From contig CM056573.1 of NCBI GenBank assembly GCA_029721435.1, positions 73,970,001-74,034,000 on the forward strand: 64,000 bases of DNA, given 5' to 3'. The translations under genes and the position numbers were made by a program. Positions 46,511 to 57,345 of this stretch are shown one piece after another. Below the pieces are notes generated by a model. The model was not told where the DNA came from, ran no database searches, and saw only the letters and a program-made list of their open reading frames with translations. The stretch is from Gymnothorax reevesii. Its lineage: Eukaryota > Chordata > Actinopteri > Anguilliformes > Muraenidae. How positions within the stretch are numbered: the stretch's first letter is position 1; the number at the start of each line of letters is the position of its first letter.

Positions 46511-47957
46511 TAGTATCTCACAAAAGTGAGTACACCCCTCACACTTCGACAATTTCTATATCGTTTCAAGGTGCACCGTTAGTCACTATTTCCAAAATGA
46601 GTGGCAACAAAAGTGAGTACCCTCACAGTCAACATAACAAATTATGTCCATAGTGTCAATATTTAGTGTGACCACCATTGTTGTCCAGCACTGCCTTGAT
46701 TCTCCCAGGCATGGAATTCACCAGAGCTGCACAGGTTGTTGCTGGGATCCTCCTCCACTCCACCATGACAACATCATGGAGCTGGTGGATGTTGGACACC
46801 TGTTGCGCCATCACCTTCACCTTCAGTTTCTTCAGGAAGGCCGTTGTCATCTTAGAGGTATGTATCGGGTCGTTATCTTGTTGGAAAACAGCTGTCTCTG
46901 AAGGGAGGGCATCATGCTGTTTCAGAATGCCACAGTACATGTTGGAATCAATTATTCCATCAATAAAGCGCAGCTCCCCAGGACCAGAAGCACTCATCCA
47001 GCCCTAGACCATGATGCTGCAGCCACCACCATGTTTGACAGTAGGCAGTACACGCTTGTCTTGATACTCCTCACCAGGGCACCACCATACATGCTGGACA
47101 CCATCTGAGCCAAAAAAGTTTATCTTGGTCTCATCAGACAACAGAATGCAGTTCCAGTGGTTCATGTTCTTGGATTGGTTGTCTTCAGCAAACTGTTTTC
47201 GGGCTTTCTTGAGGGCTAGCTTCTGAGGAGGCTTCCGTCTTGGCCAACGGCCATGCAGACCGACTTGGTGCAGTGCACGGCGTATGGTCTGAGCACTGAC
47301 AGGCTGTTCTCCCACTGCTGCAACCTCGTTAGCAATGCTGCGAGCACTCCTGCATCTGTTTTCTGTAGCCAACTTGTGCCCGGGGACTCAACCTCTTTGG
47401 TCGGCTGTGATGAGGCCTATTCCGAGTAGATCCCATCAGGGAAAACCGCTGAATAACCTAGACCACCATGCTGTAGCTCAGTTTCATGGTTTCACAGACC
47501 TTTTTGCAGCTTAGGCCATCTTAGTGGAGAGCAACAATTCTCTTTTTCAGATCCTCAGAGAGTTCTTTCCCATGAGGTGCTTTGTTTACCATCCAGTGAC
47601 CGGAATGAGAGCATTGCACCCAAAGCACCACAATATAAACCTTCAACATGTTACACAACCTCATATGGCCCAGTCAAACAGACAAAAGCATGAACATTGA
47701 TGTATAAGATTTGTTTCATTGCTTGGTTGACCATTTCCAATTGAGGTGTGTACTCACTTCTGTTGTCACCCATTTTGGAAATAATGCCAGTTTGTTCAGT
47801 TAATTGTATAGTGCTGTAAATCTACACTGCTAGACATATTGTACAATGACTACTCTAGAATATGTTCAAGTTTCATTTCTGTAACATTGTTCCTTGAAAA
47901 GATATTATCAGTTAATTGTCGAAATGTGAAGGGTGTACTCACTCTTGTGAGATACTA
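46511..47957 (-). mobile_element. Tc1-like transposon with degenerate transposase
   Basis: The left end TAGTATCTCACAAAAGTGAG and right end CTCACTCTTGTGAGATACTA are inverted repeats of the AGTATCTCACAAAAGTGAGT family, with TA-rich flanks. It carries one transposase pseudogene on the minus strand. Confidence 0.85.
46656..47592 (-). pseudogene. Tc1-like transposase lacking the third catalytic residue
   Basis: Reads leftward from the ATG at 47592 (MVNKAPHGKELSEDLKKRIV), with nonsense codons in the helix-turn-helix region and a frameshift before 47372. The first Asp is in LLSDETKINFFG. A TAG at 47004-47006 replaces the Trp of the conserved MVWGC motif in frame, and the reading goes on with SASGPGELRFIDGI. 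The second Asp is in [12 protein letters not shown]. Directly after KKLKVKVM the sequence jumps to QQVSNIHQLHDVV. The stretch that should hold [16 protein letters not shown], including the catalytic Glu, is deleted in frame, about 25-30 codons. Confidence 0.8.
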
Positions 47958-49889
47958 TATATGCAGTGGGCTCCAAAATCACTGTCAACCCTGACTACCA
48001 ATGCAGCACCCTTGACTGGCAATGCAGACACAATACAAAAAAGATATAAACAATACAATCATAGAGAAAAAGAGTTTACCAACATGTGAAATACTTTACC
48101 AATATTTTGATGGGAAAAACCAAAATCATAACTAGGTCTGATAATAATTGGCACCCTTCATTTGGTACATAGTGCAAGCACCTCTGGCAATGATAATAGC
48201 ATGAAGTCTTTTTCTGTCATTTTTGACAAGGTTAAGGCCCACATTTGGGGGGATTTTGGACCATTTCTTTCATTCTTCGTTTTGCGTTAAACAACTGCCC
48301 TCTTTGACTCAGCCCCCAGGTTTTTAATTGGATTGAGGTCTGGCAGCCGAGATGGCCAATGCAGAACTTTCATTTCGTTGCCGCAGAACCATTTCTGTGT
48401 GGATCCTGAGGTATACTTTGGGTGATTATTTTGATGGAAAGTCCACCTACAGCTTGTCCAAGTCTTCCGGCGGAGACAACCAGGTTGTCAGCCAAAATAT
48501 CCTCATAATGAAGACTTGACGTAAGTTCTGATAGGCCATGGAGTCAAGCCTACTATCAGAGGAGCAGCTACCTGCTAGGGAGTCACCTGAGAAACACATG
48601 ACTCTCATGTGATCTAGCTGCCTGATGATTGCTTGGCCGGTAATATACTATTCTACTTAAGCTCGGCTTCAGGAAGCTGCTCCTCCGTGCGCTAGCTCAA
48701 CAAGGTGCGTGGTATTCACTATCGCTGCAGACTTCTGTAACAATGTTTATATTGGCTACCGCACTTCGGTGGAGTTAATGTTACTCTGGTGTACGATGTC
48801 ATGTTTGCTCTAGCTTTTTACTATGCTGGGAGTGCACGTTTATGAGGGCCAGCACGCGCAAACTTATTTGTTTTTAAATGTGGCTTGTTTCGAAACATTA
48901 CCCCACGTGTTTGCGGAGTCTTTGTGTAATTGGCGTCATTTGTCAAACCGTAAATTCAGAGCAGCGCATGCTAATCTGGATGCAGCACGAGTGCTCGTTC
49001 TTTCCAGTTCTCCCTTGGCAAGTCAACACTCATTGTTGGTAACTAAATAATTTCTCTACGGCAACAATTGCGGTCTGCTCGCCTATTGCGAATTGCCACT
49101 GCTCGAAAGCAGTCTTTTCCGGGTGTCGAAAGAATGTGGATGCTTTTAAAACGCTGCAAGTGTGCTGCGATATTGTCCCAATCAGCAACGTGGTAATTGA
49201 AACTGTATTTTTTGCAAACATTTCATGGAAGTGGCGCAGTGCTTGTGCTTCAGTGCAGTAATATCGCATTTTGTGAAGTTACCCGAGCTACTAGTTCTCA
49301 AGTGTCATGCACCAATCAGTTTGCTGTTAACACAACCACGGCCGGTAAGATAAATATGTTCTTGGCACAGATGGCCGGTCCCTAATTCGCGAAGGCTTGT
49401 CGAGGAGTCAACGGATGTCACTTTGATTTTCTTTATGTACAGGTTGCTCGCTAGTTTCTTCGCACGGTCAGTGTATATGAGTTGCAAGCCTAACAAACGC
49501 ATCATGAACTTCACCTTACCGCGGCGCTGAACCTGCTCATGGCTTCTATCGGAATGCTTATATAGAGTTGCGTTCATGCCTGTTATTCCCATTGGAATAT
49601 TCCTGGATGTACTTTGTGCGTTGTTTTTTTATAGATTTTTTGCATGGCTTTGATTTACTTCATGCTTTTAAATATCAGCTACAGCATGTTTGGCACAGGA
49701 AATTGTTCATGTTGTATTATTAATACTTTGAATAGCCGTAGCTGAAATGGATTAAGCATTATTTCAGATGATGGTTGGCTTACTGTTAAATGATTGGACC
49801 AGTTGAGATTGCCATGAATGCCTAAATCAATTGCAGCTATGCTGCTTGAATTCTGCTTGTTTCCAATAGCCATGCCGTAACTACACTTT

Positions 49890-50020
49890 GTGTCACCTGC
49901 GAAGCATAGCGGCACATAGGGATCACTTTGTCTGGCGTCTGTCTGTCCGTCTGTCTGTCCGGTAGTCACACTTTCAGTTGGTAGTCACACGCGAAGCAGG
50001 CGACACGTGTTCACCTGAAC
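49890..50020. repeat. Dispersed repeat with CTGT/CCGT run
   Basis: GTCTGTCTGTCCGTCTGTCTG lies between GTGTCACCTGCGAAGCATAG and GCGAAGCAGGCGACACGTG. The simple-repeat core resembles those at 24333-24366 and 26388-26416, but the flanks differ. Confidence 0.4.
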
Positions 50021-51073
50021 ACTCTAGTGTTAGTTATTGTCTATCCCTAGCAGGTGCTGCCATTGGTACCGAGTTCAGTTAAGGTAAAAGTTTGCAAACT
50101 GCATCGCATACACCGCGTGATGAACCAACAGCAAATGCTAGCAACTGAAGCGTTCAGCAATCGTAAAAAAAATAATAAATTAATAAAAGAAATAAATAAA
50201 AATATTTTTTTATTTAAAGTGGATGTGGCCCAACTGAAAATTCCACCTAATACTGGGGAATGATCAGGACTCGGACAATTTATTCCAGTTGGCAGTGGAA
50301 TTTGTTATCAAGCAGGTCATACTCTTTCTTGTTCGTAAATTAATTTCTATCATATTTGCATTACCTTTTCTATTGCCTTTGAGTTTTCCCCATAATTTGG
50401 CAGTGATTCTTTTGCATTTTTGTACAGGCACTTGTACCCTAGTAGGTAGAATTGTTTGCTGAGCAAGTTATCACTCGCTTGGGAAGTAAGCCTTCGGTTG
50501 CTTGACAGTATCAGCTCACTTCCTCAGATGTGGCTGATCTTGCTCACGCTCAGCAATTCCATGATGCAAAAATATTTTGCTGATACCTCTCCAATACTTT
50601 TCCTATGTCTGCGAGCTAGCTTGTGCTTTGGTCATCTTGCCTATCATTTCATTCGAAATGGCTTTGTTTCTGTCTGCTCAGAATGTACTGTGGCCTTTAA
50701 GTTTGCTAGTTAACCAAAAGTCATAAAGACCACACGGTCTCTGGCTGTAAATGCATCCTGTTATTACAGTCTGGTCTTTGGGTTATGCCCGTTATCAGCT
50801 TCTGGTCTTTGGTTTATGCCGACGACATTGTTTTTGGGGGGGGGTAGATTTTGGCATCTTTCATGAATGATCTTCATATTTTGCAGTCAGGGAGATTTAT
50901 TTTCATATTAGCTTTAAGTACACAACATTATTTCATGGTATATTCCTAGCACTGCTTCCACCTCCTGCTCTCCACTAATTGCCTGATTTTGTGTTCCCTC
51001 CATGTCTGCGGTGGGGCCCTGCCCTGAGCATGCTGCTGGTCTTCGCCATCATTGCCATCTGACCCTCTGCTAA

Positions 51074-51393
51074 GTGCTGCCCAGTCTCCACCTTCGGAAC
51101 AGTCTGGTCCATAGAGTATATCCAACGAACTACATCTGTTACTCATGGAAGCTGAGAGACCCATCTTTCGGTCCTGGTTCGCTGCACGACTTCACCTATT
51201 TTGCTAGCTGTGGCCTCTCCCCTCAATTCCACACTCTTCACTCCTTCCGTGTTGGAGCAGCGCAACCGCCATTTCCGTTGCGTCTGTCTCGACACTGAAG
51301 GCCATGGGACATTGGTCATCTTTGGCATATGATCAACACCTTCACTCTGGATTCAAGGACATGAGCCGCAAAATGAATGAGCAAATGTTGTAA
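51074..51393 (+). pseudogene. Tyrosine recombinase, C-terminal catalytic part
   Basis: The enzyme class joins DNA through a Tyr-DNA intermediate. Visible motifs: SPQFHTLHSFRVGAA, in which HSFR (51239-51250) is the H-x-x-R box, then after a one-base frameshift near 51260, TLKAMGHWSSLAYDQHLH, with GHW and the candidate nucleophile Tyr in AYDQ (51331-51333). It ends at TAA 51391-51393, a normal C-terminus for Crypton/DIRS-type recombinases. The first catalytic Arg and the N-terminal domain were not found upstream. The last codons (GAGCAAATGTTGTAAG) are duplicated at 52578-52600 in front of the second satellite block, so the gene end and the satellite belong to one ancestral unit. Confidence 0.65.
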
Positions 51394-51639
51394 GATACGT
51401 CTGGTAATTAGCTGTTGCAATGTTTGCATGCCCTAAACACTACATACTAATCTCCACTCCTTCACACATTTATGCTCAAGCGTCGTCTATCCCCTACCAG
51501 TCACATAGCCAGGGTATCAGCGTCACAACACTATACTACGCCATCTCATTCATCACCACTCTCACCTTCATTAATATATAAAAAGAGCTCATCTTGTTTC
51601 ATCATACTTATACCAGCTTGCTGACACACTAGATCTTAT

Positions 51640-52556
51640 CGTAGCATATTTCTCTTGAAATGGTTTCAAGAGAAATTAAGGTGGCTGTCGGGCTATCTCT
51701 ACACATAGTATACCTCATATCGTATATTTCTCTTGTATCGGCATCAAGAGAAATCGTGCTAGCCGCCGAGCTGTCACGGCACATAATACACAGCATATAG
51801 AATTTCTCTTGTATCGGCATCAAGAGAATTTTGCCAGCCGCCGGGCTGTCCTGACACATAATACACTTCATATAGTATATTTCTCTTGTATCGGCATCAA
51901 GAGAAATCGTGCTAGCCGCCGAGCTGTCACGGCACATAATACACAGCATATAGAATTTCTCTTGTATCGGCATCAAGAGAATTTTGCCAGCCGCCGGGCT
52001 GTCATGACACATAATACACTTCATATAGTATATTTCTCTTGTATCGGCATCAAGAGAAATCGTGCTAGCCGCCGGGCTGTCACGACACATAATACACTTC
52101 ATAAAGGATATTTGTCTTGTATCGGCATCAAGAAAAATTGTGCCAACCGCCGGGTTGTCACTACACATTATTCAATTCATATAGAATATTTCTCTTGTAT
52201 CGGCATCAAGAGAAATGAGTACCAGCCGCTGGGCTGTTACTCTTAGAACATTCGTATAGAATATTTCTCTTGTATCGGCATCAAGAGAGATTGTGCCAGC
52301 CGCCGGGCTGTCACGACACATCGTATTCTCATATAGTATATTTCTCTTGTATCGGCATCAAGGGAAATCATGGCAACCGCCGGGCTGTCACGACACGTAG
52401 TACTCACACAGTATACATCTCTTGTATCGGCATCAAGAGAAATTGTGGCATCCGTCGGGCTGTCACGACACATAGCACACTCACATAGAGTATTTCTCTT
52501 GTAGTGGCTTCAAGAGAAATTGTCAGCCGCCGGGCTACTACTATGCATCTACTGCT
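51640..52556 (+). repeat. Hairpin satellite, block 1 (12 units of 76-77 bp)
   Basis: TTCTCTTG starts recur at 51728, 51804, 51881, 51957, 52034, 52112, 52190, 52265, 52342, 52418 and 52494 (spacing 75-78), with a divergent first unit near 51648. Each unit holds ATTTCTCTTG - TATCGGCAT - CAAGAGAAAT, a 10-bp stem with 9-base loop, then AGCCGCCGGGCTGTCACGAC and an AT-rich link. The loop is nearly invariant except in the first and last units. Confidence 0.95.
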
Positions 52557-52577
52557 TCTTAACTTTCTGCATTTCAG

Positions 52578-52837
52578 TCGGCGAGCAAAATGATGTAAGA
52601 TTTGTGTGTTTTTAACTGTTATGATGTTTGCATGTCCAAACACAACACCCTAATATCTCTCCTAAACACACTCCTGCTCACGCGTCGTCTCGCATTCACA
52701 TAGTCAGGGTATCAGCGTCCCAACACTGTTCTACGCCATCTCAATCATCACTACTCACACCTTCATTTAATATTCAAAAAAAAAAAAAAGAGGGCGTCCC
52801 GTTTCATGATACTAGCTTACTATCACACCAGATTGTA
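52578..52837 (+). repeat. Second leader of the satellite (higher-order duplication)
   Basis: Parallels 51374-51639 in order: GAGCAAAATGATGTAAG, TGTTTGCATG, a GCGTCGTCT motif, CACATAGTCAGGGTATCAGC, CTACGCCATCTCAATCATCA, then the first divergent satellite unit. An A-run is inserted at 52777. Confidence 0.85.
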
Positions 52838-53424
52838 TTGTAGTATATTTCTCCTGAAATGGCTCAAGAGAAACTGAGGTAGCCGCCGGGCTATCTCTAC
52901 ACATAGTATACCCATATAGTACTTCTCTTGTATCGGCATCAAGAGAATCGTGCTAGCCGTCGAGCTGACACGACACATATTACACAGCATATAGAATTTC
53001 TCTTGTATCGGCATCAAGAGAATTGTGCCAGCTGCCAGGCTGTCACGACACATAATACATTTCATATAGAATATTTCTCTTGTATCGGCATCAAGAGAAA
53101 TCGTACCAACCGCCAGGTTGTCACTACACATAATTCAATTCATATAGAATATTTCTCTTGTATCGGCATCAAGAGAAATGAGTACCAGCCGCTGGGGTGA
53201 CACTCGTAGAACATTCGTATAGTATATTTCTCTTGTATCGGCATCAAGACAAATTGTGCCAGCCGCCGGGCTGTCACGACATATAATACATTTCATATAT
53301 TTCTCCTGTATCGGCATCAGGAGAAATTGTTCCAGCCGCTGTCACGTCACTCGTTCTCTCACATAGAATATTTCTCTTGCATTGGCATCAAGAGAAATCG
53401 TGGCAACCGCCGTGCTGTCACGAC
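52838..53424 (+). repeat. Hairpin satellite, block 2 (8 units)
   Basis: Same unit as block 1, at about 52848, 52923, 52999, 53075, 53152, 53228, 53301 and 53376. The unit at 53300-53326 has TTTCTCCTG/CAGGAGAAA, a paired T-to-C and A-to-G change that keeps the stem. The block is broken by the hAT element after GTCACGAC at 53424, and the interrupted unit resumes at 55631. Confidence 0.93.
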
Positions 53425-55630
53425 CAAGGTTAATATAGTTTTGAAATTTTCATTAGTTTTTATTTTTATTTAGTTTTACAGTTTGCTTTTTTATTTCAGT
53501 TTAGTTTTAGTTAGCTGAAGAAGTGATTAAGCAGTTTTAGTTTAGTTTTTATTTTGAGGAATTCACTAGTTTTAGTTTAGTTTTTATTTAGTTTTAGTCT
53601 TAGTTTTAGTTTTTCAGCTATTAAGACGAAGGCCTTAATTTGTAGTGGCTGACAAGTATAAAAGAATGTATGACAGCAAATATGTTTTTACCGAGTCCTT
53701 TATTAATCCTGTATTCTTTAACCATCATCTTTTTTTAACATGTGACACTGATGATACTAATATAACTGGGAAAAAAAATCCAATCCATCTCACCCCATAC
53801 AGTCATCATGCTCAGTTATTTCCACAGCTTTTGCCATGTTTGAGAGCTAACCATCTTCTTCACTGAATGTGCGCAGGGCAGTTGCTTGGAATTCTGGGGC
53901 CCCTAACAGAATATCGGTGTGGGCCCCGCCCCCGACTTTTCATTGCCACTCTTTAACGACAATATATCATGATGTTATTCATTATTTTTCTGTTTCTCAG
54001 TGTTCTTGACAGTGCCTAATACAATACACCCAATTTTTCCTTTTTTAAAATTAACCACTGTACAAAGAGAGTATCATCACGTGAATTATGAATTATTAGT
54101 TGTCTTATTCACTAATTTACTCACCATCAAAAACATATTCAGACTGCTGGTGGTGAGGATCTATTGCTGGGTCAAGTTCAGATTGTGACTACAGCTGATT
54201 CTGAAGTATCAGTGCATGAAGGTTTAATTGTTCCATTTCATATTACTTTCATAAACATTTATGGTTATGTTCCATGGAACAACTGATGAAGAACTACGTA
54301 CCGAGTCTTGGAATAAACAGAATCTAAATGGGCTTCCCAGTACCATAGCTATAAGCACCCAGCTTCATTTTGCTTTTGTTAGGAGGAGGGAAAGCTCTGT
54401 AAAATTACCCCCCACGTGAGCTAGACTTATGCCAACAGGCTAAAGTAGCAGTTTAGTTTTAGTAAACAATTAAGGTAAAAGTAATGTCAGCCTTGACAAG
54501 CGATTATTTAAGTTACACCTAAGGTTACCGCACTGACTACATGTAGTTCGCTAGCCAAACCGAGCCTGTACAGTCAATTACAGGTAGAGAGAGCTGAGTA
54601 TGCAATAACTACTCATAAGAACGGAGGAACTTGTCCTAGGCTGCTGCTACCAAATTTTTTGACGGCATATTATGATGGCAGGTGAATGATAGCCTTACCG
54701 ATCTATTCTGTAGATGATACCGTTAATAACTGAGTAATGTCATTATTGTTAGGCTATTATTTACTCAGCTGACCGCATGTTACTTTAACGTAACGTTAGC
54801 AGCTGAATAGACAGCCTGAACAGCTAACATAGCAAGCTAGTTTAATACTCTCACCTCTCTTTGAAAATAATTTTGTAATGTTCTGGACCCCTGCTTTGCT
54901 CTTCCTGTCCTCTCTCTAGTCTTTTCTGGCGTCCAGATTTGTGTGCGTTTGTTTTTTTGCTCTTGGACATCATATTCGCAAGGACGGTGATCCCCGTTTG
55001 CTGCCTTAGTTTGCGACCTCGCCAGCAAAAACACACAAACTATTTTCCAATACGAGCATGAAGCATGGATTGAACCATTTTTGAAGAAGGGGGTTACTGA
55101 AATGTATTTCATCAATATTGCATGCCTTAATGGCTTTGTTTAAACTCTGTTGCATTAGTATTAATATTAGGTAAATCTATGCAAAATAATTTTGTCGTGG
55201 CGTCTACTGTGGGTTTTGTGAGCCCTTATGACAGCGCTCAATTAGAGAAGTTGTGGAGCTCCACTCCTCCGTGCGTTTGCAGCTAGACTTTTTTGACTGA
55301 ATTGTGCACGTGAAGCATCATCTTCGGCTGACGCCTGCAGCAACTACGGCAGCTAATAGCCGCTATGCTTCCCCCCTCTGGAAGCAACCGGTTAACACTG
55401 ACTGAACAGGACAGTAATCGAGGGAGAAAACGAAACTATCAATGAAAACGAAGCTAATATATCTGCAATTCAGTTTAGTTTTAGTTAGTTTTGTATTGTC
55501 CATTTTAGTTTTTATTTAGTTTTCGTTTTTTAAAAAATTGCCATTTTTATTTTTATTTCAGTTAACTAAATTATTTTTTTACAGCTAGTTTTAGTTTTAG
55601 TCTTAGTTTTCGTTAACTATAATAACCCTG
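53425..55630 (-). mobile_element. hAT-type element, 2.2 kb, inserted in the satellite
   Basis: Ends CAAGGTTAATATAGTT and AACTATAATAACCCTG, flanked by exact 8-bp repeats GTCACGAC (53417-53424 and 55631-55638). The ends carry long tracts of TTTTAGTTTTAGTTTAGTT type. An inverted sister copy is at 61299-63454. It contains one short conserved frame but no recognisable transposase catalytic core. Confidence 0.88.
54837..55115 (-). CDS. Conserved short frame of the 2.2-kb hAT-type element (copy 1)
   Basis: 92-codon frame. The sister element has a matching 92-codon frame at 61832-62110 with about ten substitutions and no gaps. The overlapping frame at 54851-55036 contains a basic, Gln/Arg-rich stretch (KSKKTNAHKSGRQKRLERGQ) and is also open in both copies. 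In each, the sequence after FKER or QREV is AGAGGTGAGAG, a good 5' splice donor. It may be the first exon of a lost transposase. I recognise no domain, and which frame is real is undecided. Confidence 0.4.
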   Translation of the reverse strand: MMKYISVTPFFKNGSIHASCSYWKIVCVFLLARSQTKAANGDHRPCEYDVQEQKNKRTQIWTPEKTRERTGRAKQGSRTLQNYFQREVRVLN

Positions 55631-55760
55631 GTCACGACACATGGCACACTCTTCTAGTGTATTTCTCTTGTATCGGCCTCAAGAAAAATTGTCAGCGCCG
55701 GGTAACTACGATGCATTTACTGCTTCTAAACATTTCTGCATTTCAGCTGACTTGCTAGCA
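55631..55760 (+). repeat. Last satellite unit and array end
   Basis: Completes the unit split by the hAT insertion, adds one hairpin (TTTCTCTTG...CAAGAAAAAT at 55662-55690), then GATGCATTTACTGCTTCT and TTTCTGCATTTCAG, the same sequence that follows block 1 at 52540-52577. Confidence 0.85.
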
Positions 55761-55923
55761 TGGTTCTGTTGGGGGGTTACTAGCAGCTCCCTGCCTTCGG
55801 TTCCTCGTTTGGACGGGCAGAGAACTCTCATAACAGAGCCATGTCTCCAAACTTAATGTATGATTGTATGCCTGAATATTGTCAATAAATATTTGCTTTT
55901 TTTGACGAAGTGGTCCTATCAGA

Positions 55924-56396
55924 AATGAAGACTTGACGTAAGTTCTGATAGGCCATAGAGTCAAGCCTACTATCAGAGGAGCAGCTACCTGCTAGGGAGT
56001 CACCTGAGAAACACATGACTGTCATCTGATCTAGCTGCCTGATGATTGCTTGGCCGGTAATATACTATTCTACTTAAGCTCGCCTTCAGGAAGCTGCTCC
56101 TCCATACGCTAGCTCAACAACCCTCCTCCACCCCAGCTCCGCCGATCTATTGCATTCATTAAACCCGGCTCTTTGTCTAAATTACGTTCTATAGCAATGT
56201 CTCTTTCGTGAGGTCATTGTTGCTTTGGCTCTGTTTCCTTGGAAGGGGGTTACTAGCAGCTCCCTGCCTTCGGTTCCTCGTTTGGACGGGCAGGGATCTC
56301 TCATAACAGAGCCATGTCACCAAACTTAATGTATGATTGTATGCCTGAATATTGTCAACAAATATTTGCCTTTTTTGACGAAGTGGTCCTATCAGA
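55924..56396 (+). mobile_element. Short deletion derivative of the composite element, head-to-tail
   Basis: The left 180 bp matches 48507-48700 (ACTTGACGTAAGTTCTGATA through GCTAGCTCAACAA) and the right 150 bp matches 55770-55923 (GGTTACTAGCAGCTCCCTGC through GTCCTATCAGA). The recombinase and satellite are missing and about 120 bp of unrelated sequence joins the two. It shares its left junction directly with the end of the long unit. Confidence 0.88.
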
Positions 56397-56990
56397 ACTT
56401 GGTGGAATTCATTATGTCATTAATGTTCATTAATCCAGTGCCCCTGTACCTCTTGAATTAAAACAGCCCCAAAACATGACTGGCCCACCATAACATTTCA
56501 TCCTGGGTATGGGGTGCTTCTCCTTGTATACTTCCGTTTCCACGCCAAACATGCCGGTGCTGTATCTGACCGAAACGTGCAATGTTGGCCTCATTTGACC
56601 AAAGGACATTGTTGCAGTCCTAATTAAAATGATGTTTGACAAACTTCAAGCGCTTCCTTCCGTCCTCTGGTCAGAAAGACTTTCTTCTGGCAACCCTTCC
56701 AAAGAGCCTATGGTTGTGGAGGTGGCACCTGATGGTGCTTTTTGGAACCTGGTGACCCCAAGATGCCATTCAGGTAATTCTTTGGGATTTTGTTGCTTCT
56801 CTCACCATCCTCCTCAGTATCATGGGAGGCAACAATGAGGTTACGTCTTCTACCCTTGAGGTTTTCAACAATTCCATATCTTTGAAGTTTTTTTATAATA
56901 GCCCTGACAATGCTCAGTGGCTTATTCAATTGTTAGCAAACCATCACCAGATTTATGAAGGTCTATGACCATCTACCTCTTTTGAACCAA
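56397..56990 (-). pseudogene. N-terminal half of the split Tc1-like transposase
   Basis: Reading leftward: LSIVRAIIKKLQRYGIVENL (helix-turn-helix, near 56930-56860), then frameshifted linker, then ETEVYKEKHPIPRMKCYGGP and VMFWGCFNSRGTGALD to 56430. The remaining C-terminal part is at 47958-48503, where the second Asp motif reads NNHPKYTS (Asp to Asn) and the third reads LPDLNPIKNLG (Glu to Lys). It was therefore defective independently of the insertion. Confidence 0.7.
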
Positions 56991-57345
56991 TTGTTTTGTT
57001 TTGTTTTCTTTGTGGTGTTGGATAACAAAGAGGTCTTATGCGTGTTACCTCATGTGTATACCCTAGTGAGACAGGAAGTGATGTAATGGCTCAATATAGT
57101 TCCTTCACACTTAGAAAAAACTTCAAAGTGGAATTTAAATCTTGATTTAATTTTGGTAGGTTATGGTTATGCTTGGTTATGTTCAATCATTTTTAAGGGT
57201 GCCATTAATTGACAAATATTGATTTAGAGGAAAGTGATTTTTAATGAAATCAGTGAATAATTTTGGTTGGTTCCATTAGAACATTAATGTCAAACAGTAT
57301 TTCTCACATGTTGTTATTTAGAGTTATCCATAAATATATATTGAC

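Larger units (their letters stand above)
48507..55923 (+). mobile_element. Composite 7.4-kb element: tyrosine recombinase remnant plus hairpin satellite
   Basis: The left terminal sequence AATGAAGACTTGACGTAAGT and right terminal sequence GACGAAGTGGTCCTATCAGA recur at both ends of the short unit 55924-56396, which fixes this unit's limits. A subterminal hairpin TCTGATAG/CTATCAGA lies at 48527-48560, and the same CTATCAGA forms the right terminus. From left to right: about 2.4 kb with no recognised protein, a tyrosine-recombinase fragment (51074-51393), a leader, a hairpin satellite, a second leader and satellite, and a 155-bp right end. It interrupts a Tc1 transposase gene. The class is unresolved: circular integration by tyrosine recombinase (Crypton-like) or Helentron-like, since both tolerate head-to-tail copies. 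Confidence 0.65.
47958..57345 (-). mobile_element. Tc1-like transposon split by the tyrosine-recombinase element
   Basis: Two parts, 47958-48503 and 56397-about 57345, belong to one Tc1 copy. GTCAGCCAAAATATCCT at the left and ACTTGGTGGAATTCATTATG at the right are contiguous in this transposase family. The outer limits are approximate because the terminal repeats are degraded. Confidence 0.7.

Noticed and set aside
51629..52168. Repetitive 179-codon minus-strand frame and its plus-strand counterpart at 51809-52246
   Set aside because: Both are by-products of the 76-77-bp satellite; they stay open on both strands only because of its periodicity, and insertions change the frame between units.
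51640..53424. CRISPR array
   Set aside because: Palindromic repeats at regular spacing look CRISPR-like, but the spacers are homologous to each other, no cas genes are present, and the DNA is from a vertebrate. It is a satellite.
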